Below, in pieces: positions 41,857-56,200 of a stretch of 64,000 bases of DNA. Position 1 is the first letter of the stretch; each line of letters starts with the position of its first letter. The stretch lies in contig JAQGBZ010000078.1 in the NCBI GenBank assembly GCA_034687125.1, positions 155,559-219,558 on the forward strand, read 5' to 3'. Source of the stretch: Neelides folsomi (taxonomy: Eukaryota; Arthropoda; Collembola; Neelipleona; Neelidae). The position numbers and the translations under genes are program-made. The notes beneath the pieces were generated by a model. The model did no database searches and had not been told where the DNA came from. It saw nothing but the letters and a program-made list of their open reading frames with translations.

Positions 41857-41960
41857 TTAAACAAAAGGTTTTCTCGCTGCGGTTTGGTCATTCCTAAATG
41901 CGCAGATCAACTTCAGGGTCTAACGATGCGAATCAAAGGTTCCAAATAAGTATATCTGTC

Positions 41961-44900
41961 TAGTATTAAACATCGTTTTTTACACTTCCCGGATCCTTCA
42001 CCATTTTTTATTGTCATTGAGAGCTATAGGGAGTGCGTGAGTGGGAATCATTCCTCAATATAACAAAGATATACCTATAAGCTATCCTCAAACAATAAAG
42101 TGCGAATTAAACACCGCAATATATTCCTAGCTCCACGCATATAAATTCAGAGATCCGTATAGAATTTACATAAATTAACCTCTGCGCAAACCATACAATA
42201 AACTTGAATTTAAATAGACGGAATTTATTATCCTTTCAAATAAGCCTAGCCGAGTTTTAGTTAATAGTTATTCACTGTTCTACGCGTGAAAGTAAAATTG
42301 AACTCCTGATCTCAATCAAGGTTAATTAGACTTTTTGAGGTGGTCCATTTACATTCTTGAATAGGTAGGATGTTTGGAGAAGAGGTGAGGTGATGATGGG
42401 AAAAATAAATGATTGAGGTCTATTAATAAAAAGTGAATGATTGACCACGTGAAACTTGAAAAGTGATGAGTCAGGGGACCGGAACTCGCCCTTATTTTAA
42501 TCCATTGGCTGCCAAGAGGAAAAATGCAGTTGACGAAGTTTCTTCTTCCTTTTATTAATGCCAAGGAAGAAGTGGATTATGTATTGAATAGGGGATAGGG
42601 GTATGTTTAAAGACTTACTTCTTACTATAGCTGCTCGGAATAAGCTCGATGGGTTTCCGTCGGGAGCCTTGTCGCGGTTTTGGCAATCTAACCCAAAATG
42701 CTTTTCTGGAACTGAGATAGTTTACTTCTGCTTTGTGTAATAATTTGTAGCAGCGTAGGGGTGAAAGTCGTTTTTTTCCTTTATAACACTTGATAAGATT
42801 GTGGGAATGTGCGAGAGAGGATACAAGAAATTGGTAAGGGCAAATATGTTCGAGTTTCATCGACTCTGTTTAATATCTCGTGTTACAATCACGTCGGATA
42901 AGACTTCCTTTTTATCTAACTAGATAATATGTATATAAGAGCTATCCAAGTTAAACCATGTAATTTTGAAAAGTGCATAGAGTGCGGTATAAGAAGGAAA
43001 TAAATGTGAAACCTGATCTTGAGAAGACCCGAGGCACGTGAAGATGGAAACTTCATGTTTCTCTCTGGTGCATGGTGTCCAGCGGGATCGAAAGAGATGC
43101 TCAAAATCCTCACCGGCGGTCGACCGACCTTTTTTCATTAGTGGATTAAAAGGAGGAGAAATACAATTAAAATTACTCACATTAGACATACATTATACGG
43201 ATATTAGACTGGGCGATTAAGAGAATTTAAGACCGAGTCCCTTTAGGCATTCTTTTATGCACTTTGAATCAAACATATTTATTACAGTCATATGAGCGGC
43301 TCGTTGGTGCATGAATATAAAACCTAGTAAATAAAATGTTAGTATATAAGATATATCATATCCGATCTTGCTTAGCTACTTTGAGATTGTATTAAAGTAA
43401 GCAATGTAATTTATTGACTATTTTCATTATGATTCTCCTTTATTTAATGGGCCATTGGAAGGTGTAGCGTCATTGAGATGCAAGAAGGGATTTTACTGTA
43501 TCAAGATTCAACTCTCAGGTTGGAAGCAAAAAAGGAAAGGGAGGGAGGATGAAGTTAATATAGGGAAAATTCAATAAATATTTATGAAAGGGCAATAAAA
43601 TTTTCTCCTTAAACTCTAGCAATTATCTTTAACCCACCAACCCTCTGTTTACACTTGCCGGCTCAGATTATTCTCTAATATGAATATCCTTACCTGATAG
43701 ATTTTTAACATTGCTCCTCACTATAATAAAGCTTAGCTGTGTTAATATTAATTTGTATCTTTTTTAAATGTCCTTTAAACATGAATAACCACAATATTCG
43801 TCCCATGCTCAATTGCATTCAATTTGTCTCTTTTACTTGCGTAAGAAAGCTATGACGGCGATGGAAGATTTATATATTACTATTATTATCAGCATTTATA
43901 TCCATAAATTAGCCAAGCTCAACACCTATGAATTTAATGAATGTAAGTTAACTCTGTGGCATTATGCAAATTAACGTCATTGGAAAAGTTGGACTTTGTG
44001 GCTTTCTATTATTATTTATATAAGTTCATTTTACAAGCTGTTTTAAATTGTAAACATATACAAATACTCAATATCGCATTTCATCATTATTAAACTTATT
44101 ATTAGTTAGAAAAATGTGGTTTTGTTTGGAAGAGTTGTCGATAAGAGTAATTGCAATTATTTTTATTGAATTATAAAGGTTCGAATGAGGTTGAATCTGC
44201 TTAGTCCGGGTTTCTGTTTTGGTGTTTTGAGCAGAAGGCAGGCAAGTTTCTCTTATTATCATGATGATGAAGATGAGGTAAATGGAGTGAATTGGAATTC
44301 CTCACGGAGGAGACTCCCAATGTTTATACCAAATACAAAGTAATTGGATTCACTTTTTGTCGGATCTCCTTTATTCACCCATCGTACATATTTGCATTGT
44401 GGACTTGAGCCCATTACCATATTTTCTATCATCGAGAGATCCGGTGGGCTTCCATCTTTTTTATTAATTCCCTTCATATCGATTGTATTCCAAGAGAGAA
44501 TGTCACGTGTGTATTGGCATGTCCATAATCAATCATATACCTAAACTTAAATAAAAGGTGTTTTGCTACCGTCAGTAACTCATCAATAAAAGCTAAAGTA
44601 TAGCATTACACTATCAGTGTTTTCTTTATATATCAATACGAGTGCGCAACAAAAATATAATTTGATATAAGTAATAAATAAGATATCAATGCTTCATACG
44701 TTCCACAATAATTAAATATTTACATATTTACACAAAAACTTAATTTACTTATGGTACACGTGTATTCGTATATAAATCATTCTATTCAAACTATACAAAA
44801 TAACGTAGCTTCCTAATTGTTATAAGTATTGCCAAATTGATAATTGTCTTTTGGACCCACGTGCACTGTGAGCAGCATAAGCTAATTAATAACAATAAAA

Positions 44901-47900
44901 ACCCATTCATTACGTATACTACAGATACATAGTTATATGCATAATTGGATATTTGTACATGAAAATATGAAATGAATGGAAAAGCATATTCATAAACCAA
45001 TATGGGATCATAGTTATATAGTGATATTTAAGATATAAGTAAAAAATATTTGAATAGAGAAATTGTGAAGAAGAAACAAACATGTGTTTCATGGTCATCA
45101 GCATGAGATTATTGTAATGAAACCATTGTGAATTATTTTCATACATTATGCTATCCCCCCAAAGTGTATTTCAGGTCATTCAATTTTGAAAGGTTAAATG
45201 AAGGAAACCATTTAATGCAGAGGCATATTCTCCCCACGAACTGTACTGTAGGATTCGAGCTGATAAGCTTTTAATGCACCAATATTTCAAAGGAATAATT
45301 GTATGGTTTAAATGTCATGTTGACAACATTGGGCTTTAATGCAATTCAAGTTGAGAACAGTAGCTGAAAGTTTAAATGTAAAATTGGACAACTTTTTACA
45401 TTGATGTCACTATACAAGATATACATTTTATTACTTGTAATATGTTCAACGTACCAACCAGGAGAGAAAGATACTTTTCAAGTGAGTAGAAAACGCTTTA
45501 AAGTTTTTTGAAAAATCTCCTAAATTCAACACACAAGAAAAATGACATCGTTGTAAAAGTCTCAGGTGGTCTTAGAATGTAATGCATAGAGTACTTACTA
45601 TGTGTGGAAAGTTGTAACTTTTATTTAACTATTTTTATATAATAAGAAAAGTTGCGAAAGGGTCTTCAGGGAAGAGTGGAAATGATGTAGTGGTGATGTC
45701 CATTGTGGTCGGAAGGAGGTGAGATGTGAGATGGTCGAGAGATAAACTGCAAATTGTCACCTGAGACGTTGGAGCAGGTGGCTTTTGGATCTGCCATTCA
45801 CTTCCAACACCATTTTCTTGTATAAACAATAGAGGGCTTACAATTATAAAATGAAGTTGAGAATGTGAGGCATCTAAATGTATTAAGTCGGCCTGCTTCG
45901 CCAGTTTTTCCATAATCTTATTAAAAATCCCAACCTCCTGACAGATCATATCCAAATCTCCTCCAGATATGATCTGATAATTATTATGATGGGCCAGGCT
46001 GAATAATAAAAACTTTGCTCATAACTAGATCCCGTATGATATAACCACTTTGTAATACTTTAACAAATACATACTTTTACTCTTGACTACATCTGTATAT
46101 CCGTAGTCTTGAAGAATTGGAAAGACTCCTTCACGTGTTCACGTCTACTTAACTAGGAGAGTCTCATCTCATAATTATGTCTATTTGGACTAGGATTGAA
46201 TAGTTATGCGAATGGGGTTGTATATTTATAATATAATGCATCCAGCTACGCATTCCAACGAGTCCCAATTTTCAATTTGTCATCCCGTCCACTTTGTGCA
46301 ATTAAAATGTGTGTCTCCTCCTCAAGAGCTGGTTTTTAAACTCTTTGCATTGAAGCCTCCTGCATAAATATTTAAATGAGTGCTTTGCCTACTCCCATGG
46401 CCCATTCCCCTTGTGAAGGTGCAATTAAAGATCATTTTAATATTTCGATTGCGACATCGAAAAGACAAATACAGAATGCAGGGAGGCAATGCATTCCCAT
46501 CCACCTTGCAAGCGTAGAAAGATGAGACGAGACGCGTCTTTGATGACTCGCTGCCAGGTATGCCGAAATCTTGGCAGATCGAGCTGCAACCCTTTTCGTG
46601 CTCTTCTTGACCTCTTCTATTTTGAAGAGGCTCGTCTCAAAGGAAGCCTCAACCACAACCAGACTCATTCCAAGACTGACACACATTGCATCCAGTCAAA
46701 TATTACTCTCTATTTACTTTACATCTTTCATTGGGCCCTTCCATATTATTAGAATCTTGTAATGCATCCTCTCTTTACGGTTCTTATGCACTAGCAAAGC
46801 CTTTCCATTTTAAAACTTTTTTATACAACTTCTTGCTTCCAAACTCTTAATTTGGTTAGTTCAATGCCCACTAAACCAACCCAATTAAAATTATAAAACT
46901 TTAAAATATATTGAGGTTTTCAACTTGTAATTGGAGGAGCCGGAAATACTTAAAAATTGCCTATGAAAAATCAATAATTTTCCCTTTAATTATACAAATA
47001 AATTGGACCTAATGAAGGCTGACTCAATGAGGTACAAAATAGGATTTATTACACCCCTACACTTTTACATTTCCCCTATTAAATTCCTATATGAATGCTT
47101 TCTCATTAAGGGATAATGAGATAATAATTAATATCGGTATATTGAGGAGGAAGATAATAAAATTACTTACCTAACTTATCACTTAAAGAAAATGTCTTCT
47201 GTAATAAATGGAGAACCGTATAGTTCATGACTTGAGTACCAAAGACTTATAAGACTAGACATATAAAATGTCCTGCACTGTTTAGCACGCTTATTCCAAT
47301 TCGCATAATAAATGGTTAATGGGCTTAAGTTTCTCTTTCAGTTAGTAGGATTGGTAATAAGAAGAGAGTTTGGGAATTGGAAGTTTCTTGTTTTATGCGG
47401 ACGGTAAATGGAGCTTGATAGGGTCAAACGACGGGGAAGCGAATTTTATAGGGAATCATGTTCCCTTCATGTTGTGGCTGTGAGAAAATGAGCAAAATTT
47501 GTTTTATGGTGTGGAGGAGACGCTCTATAGACAGTTAATAGTTAAGACTGAGGTATAAGAGTTTAGGTTAGCAAATGAACATTGTCACTCTGTCACTCCG
47601 TTGTGGTTGCCCTACTTGCCCTCGTAATTTTATGAAAAGGATGAGGAATTGAATGGAGTTTTGTTCCGTATTACGAAACGCTCATCATCAATGTGCTCTT
47701 TCCCGTGAAGAAATGTGAGTGAAGGCATGGCCGAGACTTCACTCCCACTCCTCTCAATGCTCCTTCAATTCAAACTCAAATTCTCCTATTCTAATCTCTA
47801 CTATAATACATTTTTCATTGTACCTACGATTAGATCACGCTCTGTATCTACATGGTATACAACATTGAGTTTGTCGAATTGCTCTACCAAAATACAAGTT

Positions 47901-50210
47901 CTCTTTTGTGCATCACTCCGCCCGAACTCATTCACTTCTTCGAATACAACATTTTTTAAATAGTAGTTACAATACATACACACATCTTGTGAGGCTTCAA
48001 CACATCGTGGAAGGATATTCTTGAACTACATATGTTATATTAGATATGCTTGTGATGTATAAGCTATATATTATTTTACTTTTTTGTAATGAAGCGGATA
48101 GGATGAAGAATAACGTAAGGAGAAACTCAACAATTCAAAACGAGTTGCATGATCCAAGGATCCATGCCGAAAGGCTCAGAGTCTATCCATTCTTGTAATA
48201 CTTATGTATTATAGGAATTATAAGAATTATAACCTAAATGTTTCTTTTATTAAGCTACCATTCGAAAATAAACTATATCAACCAACTTCAAGAAAATCCC
48301 TATCTTTACTTGAAATATTCTCTGCTTTTACCTCACGAGTTGACATATAGGCACGGTCTTGTAATACAAAATTATAAGATCTTTGGGTAAACGAAATGAA
48401 CAAATCTCTCTTGAATTGAGGAAGTAGCAAAAGTGTCTTTTTATAATATGTGACTCTGTCAGACATTCACCGACTTTTGCATGAATTTACTAAACAGATC
48501 CCACCCAAGGAACCCTTGCTCAAAATACGCGCGATTACGATCAAAATTAACCTATTTACTTTTGAGAGGAAACCTCCGAAATTTTTCCGCTCTTCTCTTA
48601 ATACTTAAATGTTTTAGCTAATGAGGTTCGACTCGTGGATTTTTTAAAACCAACATTCCTTTAAATCTTCTATGAAATGTCGCTCTAAATACATTATGAA
48701 GATGATGGGCGTTTTTGTGGAAAAAATACATTTAGAAGTAATTACACATCTTTGGCATAAAGATACACTTACAGATTATATGGGTTATATCAGATGTAAA
48801 AATATTTTCTATTAGCATAATGTTATTTTGTATAATATGCCTAATATTCTTTATGAAAGTATATCCCAGTAGTGATTTTAACTCATTCGAAGTTTAGAAG
48901 AAATGTAATGTAATTCATTGAGGATTGGACTGGGTCGTTGAGCTTGGAAACTGCTTACAGTTTTCGTAGTATCATTTTAAAGGAGATGGACGTGGGAGAC
49001 TCATCATTTTTCTCAAAGATAAAAGCGAGTTGGAGATTATACAAAGAGCGAGAGATGTAAATGTGGTAAAGGGGGAGACTGACGGGAGAGAGAGAGAGAG
49101 AGGACGACAATCTCCTTTGGCTCGTAGGGGCACGAGGAGAACATTCAAATTCGAGTGGAATAATAAGGGAACGGTGGGGAAGACTGAAAACCTCAGTTGC
49201 AATTGGGCTCACGAACCTCGCGGCCCTCTCCACTCAACTCCTCATCTCCTTCAGTACAAAAACAAAGTTGGTCGTTGTTAATATTTTGTTGTTGAACAAT
49301 ATCTGAGATAATTTAATAATCACTGAGAAGGGCAAAGTGAAAAGGAGGGATAAATAATTTTTGTGATTGAGTTTGACGGAATTTCCGGATTTCCAGAATA
49401 TTCTAGTGCCCCACTTGACCATTACATAAATACAGATATTCATATTTTGTGGAGTTTTTAAAACGATCCTTTCGCTCAAGCTTTTTTGATAAGGATGATA
49501 ATGAGCTTGACGTTCTAACACTCATCTTTATAAACCACATTTCATAAGCAACTGCTAATAAAAGGTAAATTTTAAACCCCATTACAATTTTATAAGTTCG
49601 AAAATGCTTACATATGGGTATGGTACATTATAAATATAAATAATAAATATAAGCATTAGATACTCTTTTATGGCATATACTGATAATGGTTTCATTGCTG
49701 AGTGAGGTAAACGGTTATACGAGTTTTTAAGTATGCTTTAACGCTGTTTACGTAAACATTTTCAATCTTTGTGTACAATATGCAAAAACTTTCATTTAAT
49801 ACAATTAGAGGGGTTATCGTTATCATTTTATATTCACTTACTAATCAAATGATAAGAATATTTGCTTACGTTGCACTACTCAAACTTCCAAACTCATCCA
49901 TAACACTGACAATAACAATGTAAGACCTTCTCATAAATTTAATTTACATCCAATATTAATAAATGTTGAGTTTCTATAAATATATTCCGATGGGTTCGTA
50001 CTTATCCAACACTCTTGAACATTGTCTCATAATAACATTTATCAAATCTGGAAAGGCCTAAATATTCGACGTAGGTAAACTAAATAATATAATTATTTGA
50101 CTACAAAGTCATATTCTGTTATTTATATTTACAAAAATAAGAACAATTTTACAATAAGTTATATTAGAATATTCAAGTTTCCTCCATGTAAAGACACCAT
50201 GTTTTAATCA
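41961..50210. other. gene desert, segment F
   Basis: A+T-rich with scattered GC-richer patches (42600-43200, 46300-46700 and 49000-49250, the last GAGAG-rich). A 127-codon open frame on the minus strand (46018-45635) includes a 44-codon block bounded by consensus acceptor and donor dinucleotides. It is discussed as a finding but not called as a gene. Confidence 0.5.
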
Positions 50211-50216
50211 TAATTT

Positions 50217-50262
50217 ATTTTTGATTAAAGATTTGATATTAATTATCAAAATCAAAAATATT
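50217..50262. repeat. nested A+T-rich inverted repeats
   Basis: TTTGATA and TATCAAA flank TTAAT, and an outer TTTTTGAT pairs with ATCAAAAA. Nested complementarity of this sort can arise by chance in A+T-rich DNA, but the two levels together are neat. Confidence 0.45.
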
Positions 50263-53200
50263 TAATTTTTCATATGATGCCAAAATAATATTAATAGGTA
50301 TACAGAATATGTACGATAGAAGGTACAATAAGCACAATATATCATTTAAATGTTAAGTCATGAAACATTGTCAGTTTGATTGAAACATTCTCCTATAAGG
50401 TTTAAATGGATTAATTCCAATTTGATTTAATGAATAATCTTTCCAAACGTTCATCAAAATTCAAAATTGCGTAATGGAGATTATGCAAAGTGCGATATTT
50501 ACATTAGCTGCATGGTTAAAGGACATAAATAAATAATAAGCATTTAAATTGTGAAGCGATAAGACTTATAAGAGGAATTCAATTTCGCTTTAAACTACAT
50601 GACTCGTCCATATTTTCCATATGGAATCCCAAAGGTCGGGATTTGCATTGAAAGGGAATCAAAGCGCAAGATGAGTTTCCCCCTGCTGGACTCTATTTAC
50701 TCTCCTTGATTGGGAAAAGGGGAGAATATAAAGGGAAATCCAAAATCCATTTTTCACCCAATACACGCCAGACAATTAACACTTAATTCTTTCCGAGGTC
50801 TTGTGGTGCGGATTGGGCTTTCCTCTAAGAGCTCAAAAGCCTCCTCTGGTGTAAGTAGTACACTTTGGGCCCTGTGGGAAATTCGGCTCAATTTCCTATT
50901 TAGGGTCGGGAAAATCCAAGGGGTATCCGCGTCCTAAAACTTGTGCGGGAGTCGAAGTTTGCTGGGAGTGTGTGTGGAAAGGCCATAAGGACCTTATGGT
51001 CAACTCATATTGCGGAGAAAGAAATCTCTCTCTTGTGTGCCTTCTTCGCTCCCTCATTCGCTCAGTTGCTCTCACCAGAGCTCAACGTTCTTTTCCTTCA
51101 GCTCCTCTGGGTCTTTCTCGGGGACTTCTACACATTAGTTGGGAAAGAAACCTTATTGCGTCTCTCTGACAAAATTCATCCAGTATTTCTTTTTTATCGT
51201 GCATTCCTTGTACAATATTCCCTTCAGCGACATTATAACTACAAAGACCCGTCGTTGACCCATTTCAAAACGGACTTCAATCTTGCCGAATAGAGGTAAA
51301 AAACGGATCCATTATTTTTATTACTTAAATCTAGTGTCGTTTAACCTTATGCATATCGCTCCATTTTCTCACATTTATTATTGGAAAGAAACTTGGATAA
51401 TACAAAACATAAATGCGAAATCTTGTACTAAATATTATTTTCCATTTTATTTTATAATAATTAATTTTTAAAATAAATCACTTGGTTGAAATCACAGAAA
51501 TGGAAAGGTATTAAAAGAGTGATTAACTATTTTGAACGTAAATCACATGTTGATTCAACTCTTGTTGTTACTCTTGAACAAGGAACAATGGTGTAGGAAA
51601 AACTCTTTTGAGTACCTTAGGACTCGAGAGGTTAATGGAGATGAAACTACGTGTGGAAGAGTGGCTATAAATAGCTTATAGGTGGATTTATTTGGGGAAA
51701 GAACATTAAAATTGTCATCTTCTCGCTCGAGGAACCCCGATGGAAGAGAGAGGGAGAGTGTTCAAATGAGAATTAGTGTTTGATGAGGCAAAGTAGGAAG
51801 TAGGGAATGTTTATTTACCACACTTGCTTCATTTGATAATGAAAGGAAAAAGAGTTTTAATTCCCACTAACACATTCAAATACTCTCCTATAAATATAGA
51901 TTCGATTTTTTTTCTTCATCTCTCTCGAGCAAGTTGACTGGGTTCTCCTACTAACCCACCAACCTTATTTCCGAATCGACAAGTGTGAAAAATCCCTTCA
52001 AGACACACACACACTCACATCTGATATTCGAATTTCTCGTCGACTGATAATGTTTTATCATGGGTGTAGAAGCAAAGAAGTGCCAATCATTCTCTTTCGC
52101 CCTCCCAACGCTATTCCTCAAAGACTCTCATATAAATAATGATTCTATTTAAAACAACATTTAATACATAAAAGAACATTGTACGCAGGTATGTAATAAT
52201 AAGGCCTATTCATATTCATGAACCATGATTCAAGGAACTGAAATAAAAAAATCTTTTCTCGTAGTAAAAAGATCCTGAGAACTGCACAGTGACATTGGAA
52301 AATGTTGATAATAGTAAATAAGTTTTATATAAAGGATATTGATACTCGTATTACGTACTTATAATAAGCACAAAACACAATACAACAACAAATGAAACTG
52401 GTCCATTGGATAGAGGTAGACAATGATTACAATACGCTGACTCGTCGAGACTTGGGAAAAAAAGGTGTGAAGGAAATTAAAAGTCTCAGATCTAAGAAAT
52501 TTATTAAGGCTACTTCACCACAGAAGGATTCATTTTGATATTTTTACATTAGCACCATAGGAGAATTGCATTATTATCCAACCTCCATATGAATCCCATC
52601 GATTTTTCATAAACATTGCTTCAATAATTTGTCTTATAGGTGGTATTGAAAATATTTTATTGTTCAATTACATCGCACTCCTTATAAATCATGAGTCATG
52701 GTATAAAAGTTTGGTTATTAGCTCATTATGAGTGCAATGCGTATTTTATTAAAGTTCCTTGTTTTCTGTTTACATATATAATATGTATGGTATACATAAG
52801 CACCATTGGCCGTTTAATAACTAATCAAGTCCTGAGTCCTTCTTGCAATTCCAAAATTGACGTCCGTAGCATTGAATTCATATGCAGCTAATTGTGTTTT
52901 GAACCGTTCCTTTATTTCTCGCGTATAGAATATTTACATCGAATCTCACTCAATATGATGATGGAGGATCGGATGGCATTGAAGTACCTGCTCATTGAAG
53001 AAATTAAATGACTTGGAGCTGTAGATTGCAATGAGCCAATCATCCAAAACCATTTCCGATATCCCAATATTCCATATAGAAATATCCCCTTCTCTCTCGT
53101 GGATTATTCAAACCCTCCATTATTATTGATGTTATCGGGTGAATATAAGGTAATGGATTCTTTGACGTATCATTACCATTCCTCCTCCTTGTCTTATCAC

Positions 53201-56200
53201 TACACACTTTGTACTCCACCAAGTACCTTTTGGCCATTGTGAGTTCGAAGGCTGAGATCTCTCGCCTTCTCCCCTTCTTTTTCCTTAATCCACACGAACT
53301 CCTTCGAACTCTCCGTCATATTCGTCCCAATCAACGCCGTAATTGTAGGAGGTTACAGAGGAAAATGAAGGGAGAGAGACGTGGTGGTTCGAGAACGCTA
53401 ATTTATTTCCTTCCATCCCATACACCTTTTTGTCTAGCAATTCACTTGCAATTTACGTCGTTCTCGGTGCTTAATTCTGACGAGCGATCCGATATTTTCA
53501 TTTAAATTGTTAGGTAGGAAATAGATACAAGGTTTTTCTTAAATTGCATTGAGTAATACTACAATATTTATAGACAAGGGAGGGAATTCGTGAATTTGGA
53601 GTCAAATGTATTTGGGGATTATTTAGATACAAAAAATTACGACTTGAATCAATGCAGGACGTGAGGAGTTTGTAATTGGAGGTATATGGTACTTATGCAT
53701 GCGTGAATAAGTAATGGGATAATTGGATTACAATTATCCACACAGTTCTAAAAAAAGTTGGTGGAAAAATTATTAAAATCATCTCTTGATTAGACGAAAA
53801 GGGAAAGGTGAATAAAAAGAGATGTAAAGAATGAGGAATTTATGGATAAATATTGTTTAGTTTCTGTGGTTGGATTGTTCAAGATACTGCAATTAATGTG
53901 AGAAATTAAAAGGGAAATCATGGTTGAATGCAGAATTAATGCATAGACTTAAGGTAATACTACTATAAATGCAAAAAAAGAAACAGGAATCTGAATTGCA
54001 TTAAGTAGAGGCGTTCCTCTGTAAATTATTCATTATTAAAAGAATTATTCAATCGAAGTGTGTAATGAAAAAAGAGACCGTCTATCCAGACGTTTGTAAT
54101 CAGAAGTCAAGAAAAATTTAAAGTTCTTTATAATAAGACTTCCTCTTTCGCTCTATCATACAAAAATGCCCAAAGTCATAAAAACTTAAAGCTCAAATGA
54201 AGGCCTTAAATACATAAATTAAAATTCTTTTTAAGGGCATCTACTTTTTCAATGCTGTACTTTCATATCGATCCAAATGGGCAGGTACAAGACGAATTGC
54301 TTTTATTTATTCATTACAATGTATAAAATATTCAAATTGAGTCTAATTGCACTACAACCAGGAGCATCACCCAAATGAAGTTCTTTTATCAATTGAGCTC
54401 CAATTCATAGCTGAATGAAGCATTCCTTTTAATGAATTTAAATCAAAGACATATTTTTAACTTGTTGAATTTTAATTGAAGGCTGTAATGTTGTAAAACA
54501 CAGCAATAAAATATTCCCTAATCTAATGATAAAAAAATAATGGAATATTCTGGTGGAGTATATTTTACATCGGTACTTTAACGTAAACATTAACTTCCTC
54601 TATCAATTTGTTTTCCTTTATGTTTGGCGGTTTATGAACGTCTTACGATACATAACATTACCCTAGTTGTTTGCATCCGTGAATAAATGAAGTCTAATGA
54701 GTTTTAATTGACCCAAGAGAAGATTCTTGATAGCCTTTGAAAGATAAAAAAGAAATGAGCTTTATTGTTCCCCTAATGCTTCTTACCAAACCAAATGAGC
54801 TTGTTAACCCAACTCATCCCAAATGTAATTTAATCGCTGGTGATTTCCTACTTGACGTTTCTTCAAACTCGTTAAACATTCTTAGAGGATATTTACGAGG
54901 GTTTGATGGGTTGAGAAAAGAAGGATTGTCTCTTTATCTAATTACATATTCATGCTATGTTCCTCCTTTTCACTCCGCCTTTGAGCCTATTAACCATCCA
55001 TGATTTTATTATTATTTAACATCAAAAGTCAATATTTTAAATAATCGTGGAATGGAAAAAAGTTTTATTTAAATTCATGAGTCCCAATTATTTTCCAGCA
55101 TCTTTATTCCCCAGTATGAAACTTTCCACAATGGAGCTCATTGTAATTTTATTACAATAATATGCGGCCAAAATATTAATAAAATATTCGTTGTGCCAAT
55201 AAAGATGACATTGTACTACTATTAAAAAGATTGTCTCGAAACTGAAAAGCACTGCATTGTGTGAGTGAGGGATATTGTATTTTAATACACTTCTCCCTGA
55301 CATGAATCAATATGGGGATGAGAGTGGAATGGGAAAAAAGGAGTTTGTGATTGGGAATGAAGGGGTGAAGGTTGTTTCGTCTTGACAGAGGATTTCTCTA
55401 TTCTTCACCCTCATCTCAAATTCCCTATTGTCATTCGAGAGCCTCCTCCTCAACTCTGATCCGAAACAAAGGGCCCTGAGCTTCGAAATCACAAGTGAAA
55501 TTCCCAGCTTACAGCTCAGCCCTTCTTTAATTACGAGTCGGCGAATTCCCCTGCGGACCCTTTGATGCCACCGATCGATTATTAATTGAAGTTAAATTCC
55601 TATCTATAGCTCCATATTGAACCTTGTTGAAGAAATTGCTTGTTTTTTAACCGCCAATGGTTATTTCCCAACGTATCCGCACTAATGTACACACATGTGG
55701 TGGATTGTCATAAGGAATAATATTCGTGCTGAAAACAGCAGGTACTTTTATTATGGATTAAGTTCAAACTTTTCCTTTTTATTAGTTTAAGGGCTGGTGG
55801 AAAGCCCGAGAGATAATAAAGGCTTAACATCTAAATAAAGATTTAAAATAGGGCAAAGGAATATTTTAACTCGAAAGTTAAAGAAGTTCCATTGTGAGAA
55901 ATTGTCTCAAAAATTATTTCACGCTCCATCAATTCACTTACGTGGAAGTTGGGCTATGACGTTCGAGGGGATCTCGGACTGAATTTTAAATGATTTACAC
56001 AAGAGGACCCAGAAGTGTTCAATTTATTGTGCGAGGTTCGTGAAGGATGAAGGAAGGATTTCAATTATGCAAACATCCCTCATTCCGCTGACTCGATAAT
56101 GATGAGAAAATTACTTTTATCCTTCTTTCTCCTAAGGAGAAATTCGCCCACACGTCTATTTCGCTTGCTCCCATTCCACGAAATTCGGTTTAAGCAGACA

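Larger units (their letters stand above)
40601..41960. promoter_or_regulatory. largest GC-richer island of the desert
   Basis: About 1.3 kb with higher GC and two strong hairpins (40973-41027 and 41829-41856). Three successive + strand frames stay open for roughly 100 codons each (40756-41049, 41046-41378 and 41629-41949) but carry no recognisable domain. The second begins without a true ATG. GCCAT and GAGAG motifs occur several times. It may be a promoter, an enhancer, a polycomb-type element or a noncoding transcript. Confidence 0.35.

Noticed and set aside
40756-41949. Three successive + strand frames of about 100 codons
   Set aside because: Low-complexity or random-looking products with no domains; one lacks a proper start; no splice pattern joins them convincingly.
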